DNA from: Akkermansia sp.
GTDB lineage: Bacteria; Verrucomicrobiota; Verrucomicrobiia; Verrucomicrobiales; Akkermansiaceae
DNA length: 54,225 nt
Assembly: GCA_017504805.1 (NCBI GenBank)
Contig: JAFVQN010000122.1
Span: forward strand, 1 to 54,225
Direction of reading: 5' to 3'
The position numbers were made by a program, and so were the translations under genes. The stretch's first letter is position 1; every line of letters starts with the position of its first letter. Shown piece after piece: positions 42,430 to 50,268 of the stretch. Under the pieces are notes generated by a model, which was not told where the DNA came from, ran no database searches, and saw only the letters and a program-made list of their open reading frames with translations.

Positions 42430-43492
42430 CTGGGCAGGGGAGTTTGAGCATCGCTTCCGCAAGCATCTCGTGGGCGGCGCTTCTGTTTCCGTCTGGCAGC
42501 AGGGGCAGGAGCTGGTCTCCCTCTCCGCGGGGACGGGCTGGTCAGCCGACACGCTGGTACCGGTCTTTTCTGCCACCAAGCCTGCCTCTGCCCTGTGCCT
42601 GCTGCTGGCGCTGCACGATTGCTGTCGTGGCCCGGAGCTGGAGGTGGGTGATATATGGCCTGCCTTCCCGGCTCCTCATTGCACGGTGGCTCAGTTGCTG
42701 TCTCACCAGTGCGGACTGGCGGCTCTGGATTATCCCGCCCGACTGGATGACCTGGAGGCGTGCCGGACTTCCATCGAACGCACCCGGCCTGCCTGGCTGC
42801 CACCGCAGCATGGCTATCACCCGCAGACCTTCGGCCCCATGCTGGATATCCTCATGATGGAGCTCACCGGCATGCGTATCTGCGATTTCTGGGAAAAACG
42901 CGTTCGCCACCCGCTGGACCTGGATTTCTACCTCGGGCTCCCAGAATCCGAGTTCCATCGCGTAGCGCCGCTTCAGGCGCCACGACTTGTTTCCGGACGC
43001 ATGCCCCGCGAGGGATTCTATGCACAGTACTTTGATGCAGAATCAGCGGTGTACCGGGCTTTTCACAGCATAATCGGCTTTGATACACCGCGTGAAATGA
43101 ATACTCCCGCCGCCTGGCAATGCGGCAGTCCGGCCAAGGGTGGGGTGGCAAGCGCTCGCGGATTGGCTCGGTTTTACCAGTCCCTGCTTGGCGATTTCTT
43201 TCCGGCTGAGGTTCTTGAGTGGCTGTCTGCTCCGCAGTGCAGCGGTCCGGACCTGACGCTGCAGCGCCACACATCATTTACCTGCGGTGCCATGTGTGAG
43301 CCGCGGTGCCTGTTCCCCTGCGGCGGATTCGGACACGCCGGAGCCGGCGGCAGTCATGCCTTCTGCTCACCGGAGCTCAGGCTCTCCTTTGCCTACGTGA
43401 TGGACCGCATGGAGCTGGGGATTCTTCCTGGTCCCCGCGTGCTCACATTACTCGATTTGCTGGGGCCGGATGTATCTTTTTCCTTGCATTGA
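42419..43492 (+). CDS. Serine hydrolase, beta-lactamase family (EstB-like)
   Basis: This 357-residue protein has the serine beta-lactamase/transpeptidase fold of the class C/EstB group. SATK (nucleophile and lysine) is at about 51-54, the tyrosine motif is GYHPQTFG, and the third motif appears as FGHAGAGGS (HAG in place of KTG). No signal peptide is visible, so it is probably cytoplasmic and more likely an esterase than a beta-lactamase. It overlaps trmO by 11 nt. The 3' end also contains the candidate promoter of the tRNA-Leu gene. Confidence 0.82.
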   Translation: MQIDWAGEFEHRFRKHLVGGASVSVWQQGQELVSLSAGTGWSADTLVPVFSATKPASALCLLLALHDCCRGPELEVGDIWPAFPAPHCTVAQLLSHQCGLAALDYPARLDDLEACRTSIERTRPAWLPPQHGYHPQTFGPMLDILMMELTGMRICDFWEKRVRHPLDLDFYLGLPESEFHRVAPLQAPRLVSGRMPREGFYAQYFDAESAVYRAFHSIIGFDTPREMNTPAAWQCGSPAKGGVASARGLARFYQSLLGDFFPAEVLEWLSAPQCSGPDLTLQRHTSFTCGAMCEPRCLFPCGGFGHAGAGGSHAFCSPELRLSFAYVMDRMELGILPGPRVLTLLDLLGPDVSFSLH

Positions 43493-43512
43493 GGCCCGGA
43501 ATGTGCTTCAAT
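43484..43512 (+). promoter_or_regulatory. Candidate promoter of tRNA-Leu
   Basis: TTGCAT (43484-43489), a 17-nt spacer and TTCAAT (43507-43512) lie 15 nt before the tRNA and overlap the last codons of the hydrolase gene. Confidence 0.5.
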
Positions 43513-43527
43513 TGCCACCGCAACTGT

Positions 43528-43612
43528 GCCACAGTGGCGGAATGGTAGACGCAGGAGACTTAAAATCTCCCGAATGTTAAAGTTCGTACGGGTTCGAGTC
43601 CCGTCTGTGGTA
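43528..43612 (+). tRNA. tRNA-Leu (anticodon UAA)
   Basis: The sequence folds as a class II tRNA. The acceptor stem is 43528-43534 with 43605-43611 (one G-U end pair), and the discriminator A is at 43612. The anticodon stem is GGAGA/TCTCC (43554-43558 with 43566-43570), with loop CTTAAAA giving anticodon TAA at 43561-43563. A long variable arm follows, then a T arm with GGTTCGAGTCC. CCA is not encoded. It reads UUA codons. Confidence 0.95.
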
Positions 43613-43681
43613 GCTGAATCGTGCCTGTGATGCGATAAATGGCCGCTGGTTAAGCCTGGATAAACTGGTGCAGACCCGAGC

Positions 43682-44143
43682 ATGCAACACTTCCTGAGAT
43701 CAAATAAGGAGATGGAATCTTTAGATGAGGAACTGGCCCGGGAGCATTTTTCTGGAAAAACGAGAGAAGAGGCAAAGAATCTTATAAAGAGCAACTTCAA
43801 TTATTATGTTGAGGATTTGGCTTGGATGAGCAGTGCTCTTTTCGATCAATATGTACTTTCTGTCACAGATCTTGCAAAAGAAGAATTGCAGGATTTTGAT
43901 GAGGAAAGCAGCGATTGTCTGGAGAATATCGTGAATATGCTGGAAGGCCGATACATACTCAATGGCAACTCAAGAGAAGAGCCTTTGAAAAAGATAGCTG
44001 AATTGCTGTTCCTGTGCAGGGAATTCTGTGAGCGCACCATGCAAACTCCGACCTTTTCTCTTTTGCACAGGCAAGAACAACGCATAATCTTATCTGCTCT
44101 GAAAAAAATTAACTCCTTGGCAAAGTCATATAGTATACAGTAG
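43682..44143 (+). CDS. AT-rich orphan protein downstream of tRNA-Leu
   Basis: This 153-residue, charged, mostly helical protein has no signal peptide, membrane span or catalytic motif that I can identify. Its base composition differs sharply from its surroundings: 22 of 60 bases are G or C in 43741-43800, against 42 of 60 in 43321-43380. It sits 69 nt after a tRNA gene, a common insertion point. The gene downstream is convergent, so it stands alone. An immunity-type or other accessory protein would fit the size and charge, but there is no direct support for this. The start at 43682 is the first ATG; another at residue 11 is possible. Confidence 0.7.
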   Translation: MQHFLRSNKEMESLDEELAREHFSGKTREEAKNLIKSNFNYYVEDLAWMSSALFDQYVLSVTDLAKEELQDFDEESSDCLENIVNMLEGRYILNGNSREEPLKKIAELLFLCREFCERTMQTPTFSLLHRQEQRIILSALKKINSLAKSYSIQ

Positions 44144-44171
44144 CTCTTTTTTGTCTGAAAAGTAGGCGGCT

Positions 44172-44876
44172 TCATTGTATCTGGAATGTGATGGTGGTTT
44201 CAACCCGGGCCGGTACGGCCTGGTCGTTCCGGCGGGCGGGAGTGAAGGTCCAGTTCCTGAGTATCCACTGCTGAACATGAGTGTCCAGAGCCGCAATTCC
44301 GCTGCTGCTGGAAATGAGAACATCGGTGACGCCGCCATCAGCCCCCACTCCGATGTTGACGGTTACGCAACCGCCGAGCCGCCGCTGTCGCATTCGTGCA
44401 GGATAGGGAGGCTGAGCGCAATCCCGATAGGTCGGCGGGGTGAAGGTGCTTTCTGTACGAGGTGCTCTGCCTGGAGTTTGAGGGGGGGCTGTTTCTTCGA
44501 CGAACGCCAGCTCTGCAAGCTTTTCCGCGTATTCCTCATCTGCGTATTCCTCATCCGGCAGTTCCGGAGGGGAGAATTCTGGCAAATGGTATTCCACAAT
44601 CGGCTGCGGGAGAGGCGCTATATCAACACTCAGTGATTCCACCTGGGGCACAGGCAGTTGCTTTTGCTGAGCCTGCGTATTGGTGAATTCATCCTTTGCA
44701 TAATAGGTGATTCCCGTGAAATCGCAGCCGCAGGTGGCCGGAGTGAGTATGAGGCAGCTGTGCGCCCAGAAGCCGCAGCTGAGCGCCAGAGGAAGCAGTG
44801 CCCACAGGCAGAGCCACGCCCGCTGCATGCGTTGCCGGGCCAGTGTTGCCGCTGGTGTGTGGAGTATGTGAATCAT
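44172..44876 (-). CDS. tonB: TonB energy transducer
   Basis: This 234-residue inner-membrane protein couples the proton-motive force to outer-membrane receptors. It has one N-terminal membrane helix (about 18-42), a Pro/Glu-rich periplasmic spacer with the repeat EEYADEEYAEKL, and a C-terminal TonB domain (about 155-234). That domain runs from PPYPARMRQRRLGGCVTVN through VLISSSSGIAALDTHVQQW to NWTFTPARRNDQAV and ITFQIQ. ExbB and ExbD are not in the window. It overlaps the binding-protein gene by 4 nt (ATGA), so it looks dedicated to the receptor encoded in the same operon. Confidence 0.9.
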   Translation of the reverse strand: MIHILHTPAATLARQRMQRAWLCLWALLPLALSCGFWAHSCLILTPATCGCDFTGITYYAKDEFTNTQAQQKQLPVPQVESLSVDIAPLPQPIVEYHLPEFSPPELPDEEYADEEYAEKLAELAFVEETAPPQTPGRAPRTESTFTPPTYRDCAQPPYPARMRQRRLGGCVTVNIGVGADGGVTDVLISSSSGIAALDTHVQQWILRNWTFTPARRNDQAVPARVETTITFQIQ

Positions 44877-46627
44877 TTTTCTGACTCAATCCAGAACAGG
44901 TGGGCATCCAGCGCATCGAAGCACCATGGGCTGGGCGGAATGCGCAGCTGCGGCCAATGCGCGATGCAGACCCGGTTTTCTTTCCAGCCGGGAAGCCAGA
45001 TGGCGTGTTCATAAACCAGCTGGTCAATGCGGGCCAGGGCGGATTCGGGAGATGTTGCGCTCTGGAATGAGCGCAGGGCTTCTGCCATATCATCTGCGTG
45101 AAGACAGAAGGGGGATTCGGCGGATTCGGGTGAGAGCAGCCGGGCTGGAGCAGGGTATTCCGGTACCGGAACAGCCCAGAAGACCAATTGGTGCCTGTTT
45201 TCCTGCATCTGCCGTTGGCATACCTGCCAGGGGACTGGTTCGGGCTGGATCTCTGCGCCGCATGCTGCTGCGCTTTGAACGAGAGCCTGTACCATGGCGT
45301 TGATTTTGTCTCCGGGTGAGTAGAGTAGTCGTACACTCAGTCGTGCGCCCGTTTTTTCATGCTTCAGAATGCCATCTGTGCCGGCGTCGGTATAGCCGGC
45401 TGCTGCGAAATGCGCGCGGGCCTGCTGCGGAGCATAGTGGTATTCGGGAGTATGGACCGGGCTCAGTGTCCCGTATCCGGAGTGAAAGGTGCGGAGCCTG
45501 CGGCCTTCACCCCTGAACATGTGCTGCACAGCAGTGTCCATGTCCATGGCATTCAGCAGCCCCCGGCGCAGTTCTAAATCTGGAAGAGTGCTCGCATTCA
45601 GCGCTATGCCGTACGGCGGCAGCGGGTATTCGGCATCGTACTCCAGGTGCTGCAGCGACGGGTTGGAGTCGTAGTACTGCTGCCAGGCTGCCATGTTTCG
45701 TGTCTGCACCGCATCCAGCCGGCCTCGCATCAGAAACTCCCAGACCTGAGCCTCAGAGTTGAGAAAGTGGTACTCAATAGTGTCGGCATTGAAGCGTCCC
45801 CGGCAGACCGGCAGGGGCTCGCCCCACCAGTTGCGGATGCGTTGCAGCACGACAAGCCTGCCTTTTTCTAGTTTGCAGATGTGGTAGGCACCGGTTGTGG
45901 GAGGAATGCGCTGGGCGTATGTTTCACGGAAATCAGAGCCGAATCCGGAGTAGAATCCCGGCTCCGCGGGCTGCAGTAGTTGAGCTGCCCGAAGAATGGA
46001 GGACTCCTGCCGGAAGGTGAGGGAAAGCAGATGATCTCCGTGGACTTCCATTTTTTCTGCAGCGCTGGCAAGAGCTTCGTATTCCGGGCAGTGCTGCTCT
46101 GCCTGGAGCAGGGCGGCCAGCAGGTAATCAGCCGCGCGGACTGGTCTGCCGTTGGTGTATCGGGCTGCCGGGTTGAGACGGAACCAAACGGTCTTACCCG
46201 TGGTGGCCCAGGCTTCCGCTACGCCTGCGGTGACGTCTCCGGTGACAGGATGCCGCAGGACGAGTGGAAGCTCAGTTGCCGCCAGCAGATTCTGGTGGAA
46301 AAACTGGGGGGACCCTCCTCCAAAACGCAGGAAATGAGCCGGGTAGGGACCAGCGTTGCAGAATCGTGCGCACCCGCCTTTCCGCGCATCCGGGTGTCCC
46401 AGGGAGGGGTGCTTTTCCGCCGTCTGCCAGTGGAGCTTTACTGGCATCGGCGCTCGCCGGTTGAGCTGCATGCCGCCTACCCGAAGCAAACGTTCATCAA
46501 AGTCTGCGGGGTAGGCGGCTGGGGCATACTCTTCGGTCGTCTGCAGGCGGGGGGATTCGTGCCGGGAGACAGCCCACCAGGCAACCGCCGCTATGAGGAG
46601 CAGGAAACAGAGTAGCCCTTTTTTCAT
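44873..46627 (-). CDS. Family 5 extracellular solute-binding protein (peptide/nickel type)
   Basis: This 584-residue protein has an N-terminal hydrophobic segment (about 4-21) without a lipobox, so it is a signal peptide or membrane anchor. The body matches SBP_bac_5: VTAGVAEAWATTGKTVWFRLNPAARYTNGRPVRAADYLLA, later TTGAYHICKLEKGRLVVLQRIRNWWG, and GIALNASTLPDLELRRGLLNAMD. Relatives bind oligopeptides, nickel chelates or haem and usually work with a Dpp/Opp/Nik-type ABC permease, which is absent here. It starts 2 nt after the receptor stop and overlaps tonB by 4 nt, all under a B12 riboswitch. The ligand is unknown. Confidence 0.85.
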   Translation of the reverse strand: MKKGLLCFLLLIAAVAWWAVSRHESPRLQTTEEYAPAAYPADFDERLLRVGGMQLNRRAPMPVKLHWQTAEKHPSLGHPDARKGGCARFCNAGPYPAHFLRFGGGSPQFFHQNLLAATELPLVLRHPVTGDVTAGVAEAWATTGKTVWFRLNPAARYTNGRPVRAADYLLAALLQAEQHCPEYEALASAAEKMEVHGDHLLSLTFRQESSILRAAQLLQPAEPGFYSGFGSDFRETYAQRIPPTTGAYHICKLEKGRLVVLQRIRNWWGEPLPVCRGRFNADTIEYHFLNSEAQVWEFLMRGRLDAVQTRNMAAWQQYYDSNPSLQHLEYDAEYPLPPYGIALNASTLPDLELRRGLLNAMDMDTAVQHMFRGEGRRLRTFHSGYGTLSPVHTPEYHYAPQQARAHFAAAGYTDAGTDGILKHEKTGARLSVRLLYSPGDKINAMVQALVQSAAACGAEIQPEPVPWQVCQRQMQENRHQLVFWAVPVPEYPAPARLLSPESAESPFCLHADDMAEALRSFQSATSPESALARIDQLVYEHAIWLPGWKENRVCIAHWPQLRIPPSPWCFDALDAHLFWIESEK

Positions 46628-46629
46628 GT

Positions 46630-48564
46630 TCAGAAGTCGATGGTGCAGCCGCCGTAGACCGCAGCGCCCGGGGCCAGGATGTTGCCGCTGCTGCGGTCTG
46701 CCACGTAGTCCTGGTCAGTCAGGTTCTCCACTCGCAGGTGCAGCGTGAGCGTGTCGTTCACCTCATACCTTGCAAAGAAGCGCAGCGTGCAGTATGAATC
46801 CAGCCGGGTGCTGTCCCAGTCCCTTCTGCCTGCTGCTGCTGCAAGTCCCACGCCAGTGGTCAGGCCGCTGAGCGGGCTGGTGTGGATTTCTGCACTCCAC
46901 ACCTGGCGGACAGAGTTGGGAATGGCGCCGCCGTCCTGCTGGTGCGGCTGGGTGTATGTCCAGGCGAGTTTGTACCCGCTGTCCCAGGCGTCGCCGAGGC
47001 TGCCACTGAGCGCCAGCTCCACCCCCTGGCTGGTCCATCGCTGGCTGGTGTTTTCATAGCGGTATGTATTGGGGGCATCGCTGTATGGAAGCGCTTTGAT
47101 ACCATCCGCCACCTGCTGCCAGAAGTAGGTGAGGCTGATAGTGTGGGTGTCGGAGAGGTCATGCTCGATTCCGATATCGGCGCTCCAGCTGGTTTCGCAA
47201 TCCAGCCCGGGATTACCGTAGTAGGTGCCCCATCCGCTGTCGTAAGCACTCGTGCTGCGCTGGAAGGAACTGGGTCCCCGGTACCCGCGGCCTGCAGAAC
47301 CAAAGATGCGCGAACTTCCGTGGTTGAAGGTGTAGCTGCTGGCCGCGCGGATAGTAGGGAGAGTCTGGTAGATGCTGCTGTAATCAAGCCTCATGGATAC
47401 GGTGTTCGTCCACTCCGGGATGGGCGAATACAGGTGCTCCACCGCCAGTGCGTATACGTTTTCCAGATTCCGGTCGTTGTTGCGGTGGCCGGTGTCATAC
47501 TGGCTGCGGGTCCAGCGCAGAGCTGCTGAGGTGGTGTGTCGGGGATTCCACCGCAGGGCATGGCGCCATTCCAGCTGTACATTGCGCAGATCCTGGTTGT
47601 AACCATGGCCCAGCATGTTGTCTGCACCGTAGTAGCCAGCCATCAGGCTGGTGGTGTAGTTTGTCGCAAGCTTGTTGGTTACTTTTGCTGTTACCAGATT
47701 CGTGCGGAAACGGAAGGGTGTGGTGCTCCACATGCCGTCGAACAGGTAGGCTGAGTCGTACCAGGCGTCTTCGCGGCGGTAGGTGGTGCTCAGGGTGGTG
47801 CTTTCGTTCAGATCGTAATCGAGGCGGATGGCCTGAGCGTAGCACTCGTAACGACCGGCTTTGGAATCGTGCGGACGTGAGCCGCTTGCGCTGCGGATGT
47901 CGTTATCCGTGTGTTCGTAGGTGCTGGAAACAAAGAAATGCAGTTGATTTTGTTCACCCTGTGCTTGGATATTGGCTGAATAGGTGTCGAAACTGCCCGC
48001 CTCTTGAAAAATGCTCAGTGTGGGGGCTCCTTCGCCCCGGGGTGTTTCCATGTAGAGGATGCCGCTGATGGCGCCGCCACCGTAGCCGGCGCCCTGGCAG
48101 CCACGCAGTATTTCCACTGACCCCAGGTCAAAGAGATTGGCCCGTGCCGCGAGATTGGGTGTGACATTGCCATTGCCGCTGCTGCCACTAACCAGCATGC
48201 CGTCTATCATGGGCAGCAGGTAGCTCTGGCTGCCCATGCCGCGGATGACGAGATTGGAGACGTTGCCCCGGCCACCGAGCCCCCCGCCGGGAAGTGCGTG
48301 TACCCCGGGTGTGGAGGCGGCGGCATCGCTCAGGGTATGAATGCCCTGCTGGCGCAATGCTGCAACATCCAGTACACTGACGGAAACGCCGCTCTGGTCG
48401 TACGGCAGGCTGATTCCTTCGTGAGCCGAAACGGTGATAGGTGCCAGCGTGGTGGTGGGGACTGTATCTGCCGCTGTCGGGGCGGCTGTGCTCAAACCTG
48501 CCAGCAGAAGGGCAGGCACGACGCGCGTGGTGCTCCCGGTGGGAGCCTTCATTTGTATTCTCAT
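46630..48564 (-). CDS. TonB-dependent outer-membrane receptor, BtuB-like, riboswitch-controlled
   Basis: This is a 644-residue receptor. A signal peptide (ending near TAAPTAAD) is followed by a TonB-box-like segment (TLAPITVSA). The plug domain contains QQGIHTLSDAAASTPGV, NLVIRGMG, and SVEILRGCQGAGYGGGAISGILYMETP. The beta-barrel ends in the terminal aromatic of outer-membrane proteins (GGCTIDF). Because translation must start after the riboswitch, the 23 upstream in-frame codons that cross the B12 box are excluded. ATG 48564 or 48552 are the candidates. The compact size and B12 control point to corrinoid uptake; the ligand is inferred. Confidence 0.9.
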   Translation of the reverse strand: MRIQMKAPTGSTTRVVPALLLAGLSTAAPTAADTVPTTTLAPITVSAHEGISLPYDQSGVSVSVLDVAALRQQGIHTLSDAAASTPGVHALPGGGLGGRGNVSNLVIRGMGSQSYLLPMIDGMLVSGSSGNGNVTPNLAARANLFDLGSVEILRGCQGAGYGGGAISGILYMETPRGEGAPTLSIFQEAGSFDTYSANIQAQGEQNQLHFFVSSTYEHTDNDIRSASGSRPHDSKAGRYECYAQAIRLDYDLNESTTLSTTYRREDAWYDSAYLFDGMWSTTPFRFRTNLVTAKVTNKLATNYTTSLMAGYYGADNMLGHGYNQDLRNVQLEWRHALRWNPRHTTSAALRWTRSQYDTGHRNNDRNLENVYALAVEHLYSPIPEWTNTVSMRLDYSSIYQTLPTIRAASSYTFNHGSSRIFGSAGRGYRGPSSFQRSTSAYDSGWGTYYGNPGLDCETSWSADIGIEHDLSDTHTISLTYFWQQVADGIKALPYSDAPNTYRYENTSQRWTSQGVELALSGSLGDAWDSGYKLAWTYTQPHQQDGGAIPNSVRQVWSAEIHTSPLSGLTTGVGLAAAAGRRDWDSTRLDSYCTLRFFARYEVNDTLTLHLRVENLTDQDYVADRSSGNILAPGAAVYGGCTIDF

Positions 48565-48615
48565 GTCTGGGATTGCCGTTGATTCAGCGGTGCATCGCCG
48601 CTGTGAGTCGTTGGC

Positions 48616-48749
48616 GATCTCCCTGGCTGGCATTCCGGCTCAGCGCCCCGGTTATGTTTCCGAAGCTCAATACGGTTGCGGCACAGTGACGGATTCTCAC
48701 CGTCTTTCCCATCTATTTCCTGCGGCTTCCAGCCGCCTCCGGGGAGACC
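48616..48749 (-). promoter_or_regulatory. Cobalamin (AdoCbl-class) riboswitch
   Basis: On the minus strand an 8-bp P1 helix (GGTCTCCC at 48749-48742 with GGGAGATC at 48623-48616) closes the aptamer. Inside it are GGGAA, GGTGAGAATCC (48701-48691), CACTGTGCCGCAACCG, and the B12 box GAGCCGGAATGCCAGCC (48641-48625), all canonical for this class. A further hairpin (GCACAG/CTGTGC, 48774-48753) precedes P1. Between aptamer and start codon there is a 6-bp hairpin (48603-48585) without a T-run, so control is probably translational. Confidence 0.95.
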
Positions 48750-48784
48750 TGCGCACAGTTGCTTCCACCTGTGCGGTACGCGGG

Positions 48785-48814
48785 TATCTAAGCATATATT
48801 GTTATGCCGGACAA
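48785..48814 (-). promoter_or_regulatory. Candidate promoter for the riboswitch operon
   Basis: On the minus strand TTGTCC (48814-48809), an 18-nt spacer and TAGATA (48790-48785) place the start point at about 48778, just before the first leader hairpin. Confidence 0.5.
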
Positions 48815-48865
48815 GCTCTTTTTTTGATTTGTCTGTTCTAACGGACTCAGTTCTCGATAAATGGC

Positions 48866-48894
48866 TTGACTTTTCGTCTCTTTTCTCCTATAGA
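48866..48894 (+). promoter_or_regulatory. Promoter of ugd-glf
   Basis: TTGACT (48866-48871), a 17-nt spacer and TATAGA (48889-48894) precede the ugd ATG by 61 nt. The gap 48565-48955 is otherwise filled by the riboswitch leader on the opposite strand. Confidence 0.7.
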
Positions 48895-48955
48895 TTAGTG
48901 CATCAGGCGGGGCGCACGGCTCCTTTTCTCTCCGCAGTTGAACGTTTCCTGAGTT

Positions 48956-50266
48956 ATGAATATCGCAATGGTAGGTACAGGCTATGTAGGCCTGGTCAGC
49001 GGCACTTGTTTTGCAGAAATGGGTAACACGGTTACCTGTGTGGATGTCAATGAACAGAAGATTGAGGACCTGAAGAACGGCATCATGCCCATCTATGAGC
49101 CGGGACTCAAGGAAATGGTGCTCCAGAATGCACAAGCCGGGCGCCTGCTTTTTACGACCAGCCTGGCTTCCTGTATTGATGATGTGGATGTCGTGTTTTC
49201 GGCTGTAGGAACCCCTCCGGATGAGGATGGTTCTGCTGACCTCCGCTATGTTCTTGAAGTTGCTCGCGAGTTTGGCAGAACTATCAAGAAATACACACTG
49301 CTTATCACGAAGAGTACTGTGCCGGTAGGCACCTGGGCCAAGGTGAAGGCTGCTGTGCAGGAGGAACTTGATAAGCGAGGAGTGAGCGTGCCCTTCGGAG
49401 TGGCCAGCAACCCTGAGTTCCTGAAGGAAGGTACCGCCATCGAGGACTTTACCCGTCCGGACCGCGTGGTGGTGGGCGTGGAAGACGAACAGGCTGCCAA
49501 GCTGATGAGGCATTTGTACCGCCCCTTTATGCTCACGGGAGACCGTGTGCAGCTCTGCGATATCCCTAGTGCAGAGATGATTAAATATGCCGCCAACAGC
49601 ATGCTGGCTACGCGCATCTCGTTCATGAATGACGTGGCGAATCTCTGCGAGCTGGTAGGTGCAAACGTCGATGCCGTCCGACGCGGTATTGGATCCGATG
49701 AGCGCATCGGTAAGAAATTCCTGTATCCCGGATGCGGATATGGTGGTTCCTGTTTCCCGAAAGATGTGAAAGCTCTCATCCGCAGTGGCGCGGAACTGGG
49801 GTACCGGATGCGCATTCTCGAAGCCGTGGAAGAGGTGAATGAGCGCCAGAAGACGATTCCGTTTGCCAAGCTGGAAGCCACACTCCCCGAACTCAAGGGA
49901 AAGAATATCGCTGTGTGGGGCCTCGCTTTCAAGCCCGGCACGGATGATATGCGTGAAGCTCCTTCTCTGGTTCTTATCCAGTCTTTGCTCGAGCACGGGT
50001 GCGTGGTCAGGGCTTATGACCCCGTTGCGGTGAATGAGGCAAAGCGCCGTCTCGGAGATGCCGCCGTTACTTTCTGTGAGGATATGTACGAGGCTTGCAT
50101 AGATGCTGATGCCCTCGTCATTGTGACCGACTGGAAGCAGTTCCGTGTGCCCAGCTGGGCAGTACTTCGCAAGACGATGCGCGGTCGCATCATCATTGAT
50201 GGTCGTAATCTCTATGACCCGGATGAGGCAGCAAGCGAAGGTTTTACCTATAAGCGGATAGGCTGA
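48956..50266 (+). CDS. ugd: UDP-glucose 6-dehydrogenase
   Basis: This 436-residue enzyme oxidises UDP-glucose to UDP-glucuronate with NAD+, supplying uronic acids for surface polysaccharides. The NAD-binding GTGYVG is at 7-12, and TKSTVPVGT marks the family. EFLKEGTAIEDFTRPDRVVVG is the substrate-binding stretch. GYGGSCFPKDVKAL contains the catalytic Cys266. The UDP-binding C-terminal domain follows. The length is normal. The UDP-galactopyranose mutase gene begins 2 nt after its stop. Confidence 0.95.
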   Translation: MNIAMVGTGYVGLVSGTCFAEMGNTVTCVDVNEQKIEDLKNGIMPIYEPGLKEMVLQNAQAGRLLFTTSLASCIDDVDVVFSAVGTPPDEDGSADLRYVLEVAREFGRTIKKYTLLITKSTVPVGTWAKVKAAVQEELDKRGVSVPFGVASNPEFLKEGTAIEDFTRPDRVVVGVEDEQAAKLMRHLYRPFMLTGDRVQLCDIPSAEMIKYAANSMLATRISFMNDVANLCELVGANVDAVRRGIGSDERIGKKFLYPGCGYGGSCFPKDVKALIRSGAELGYRMRILEAVEEVNERQKTIPFAKLEATLPELKGKNIAVWGLAFKPGTDDMREAPSLVLIQSLLEHGCVVRAYDPVAVNEAKRRLGDAAVTFCEDMYEACIDADALVIVTDWKQFRVPSWAVLRKTMRGRIIIDGRNLYDPDEAASEGFTYKRIG

Positions 50267-50268
50267 GC

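Noticed and set aside
43528-44171. Integrated element with attachment-site repeats at tRNA-Leu
   Set aside because: I found no second copy of the tRNA 3' end downstream and no integrase, so only composition supports transfer.
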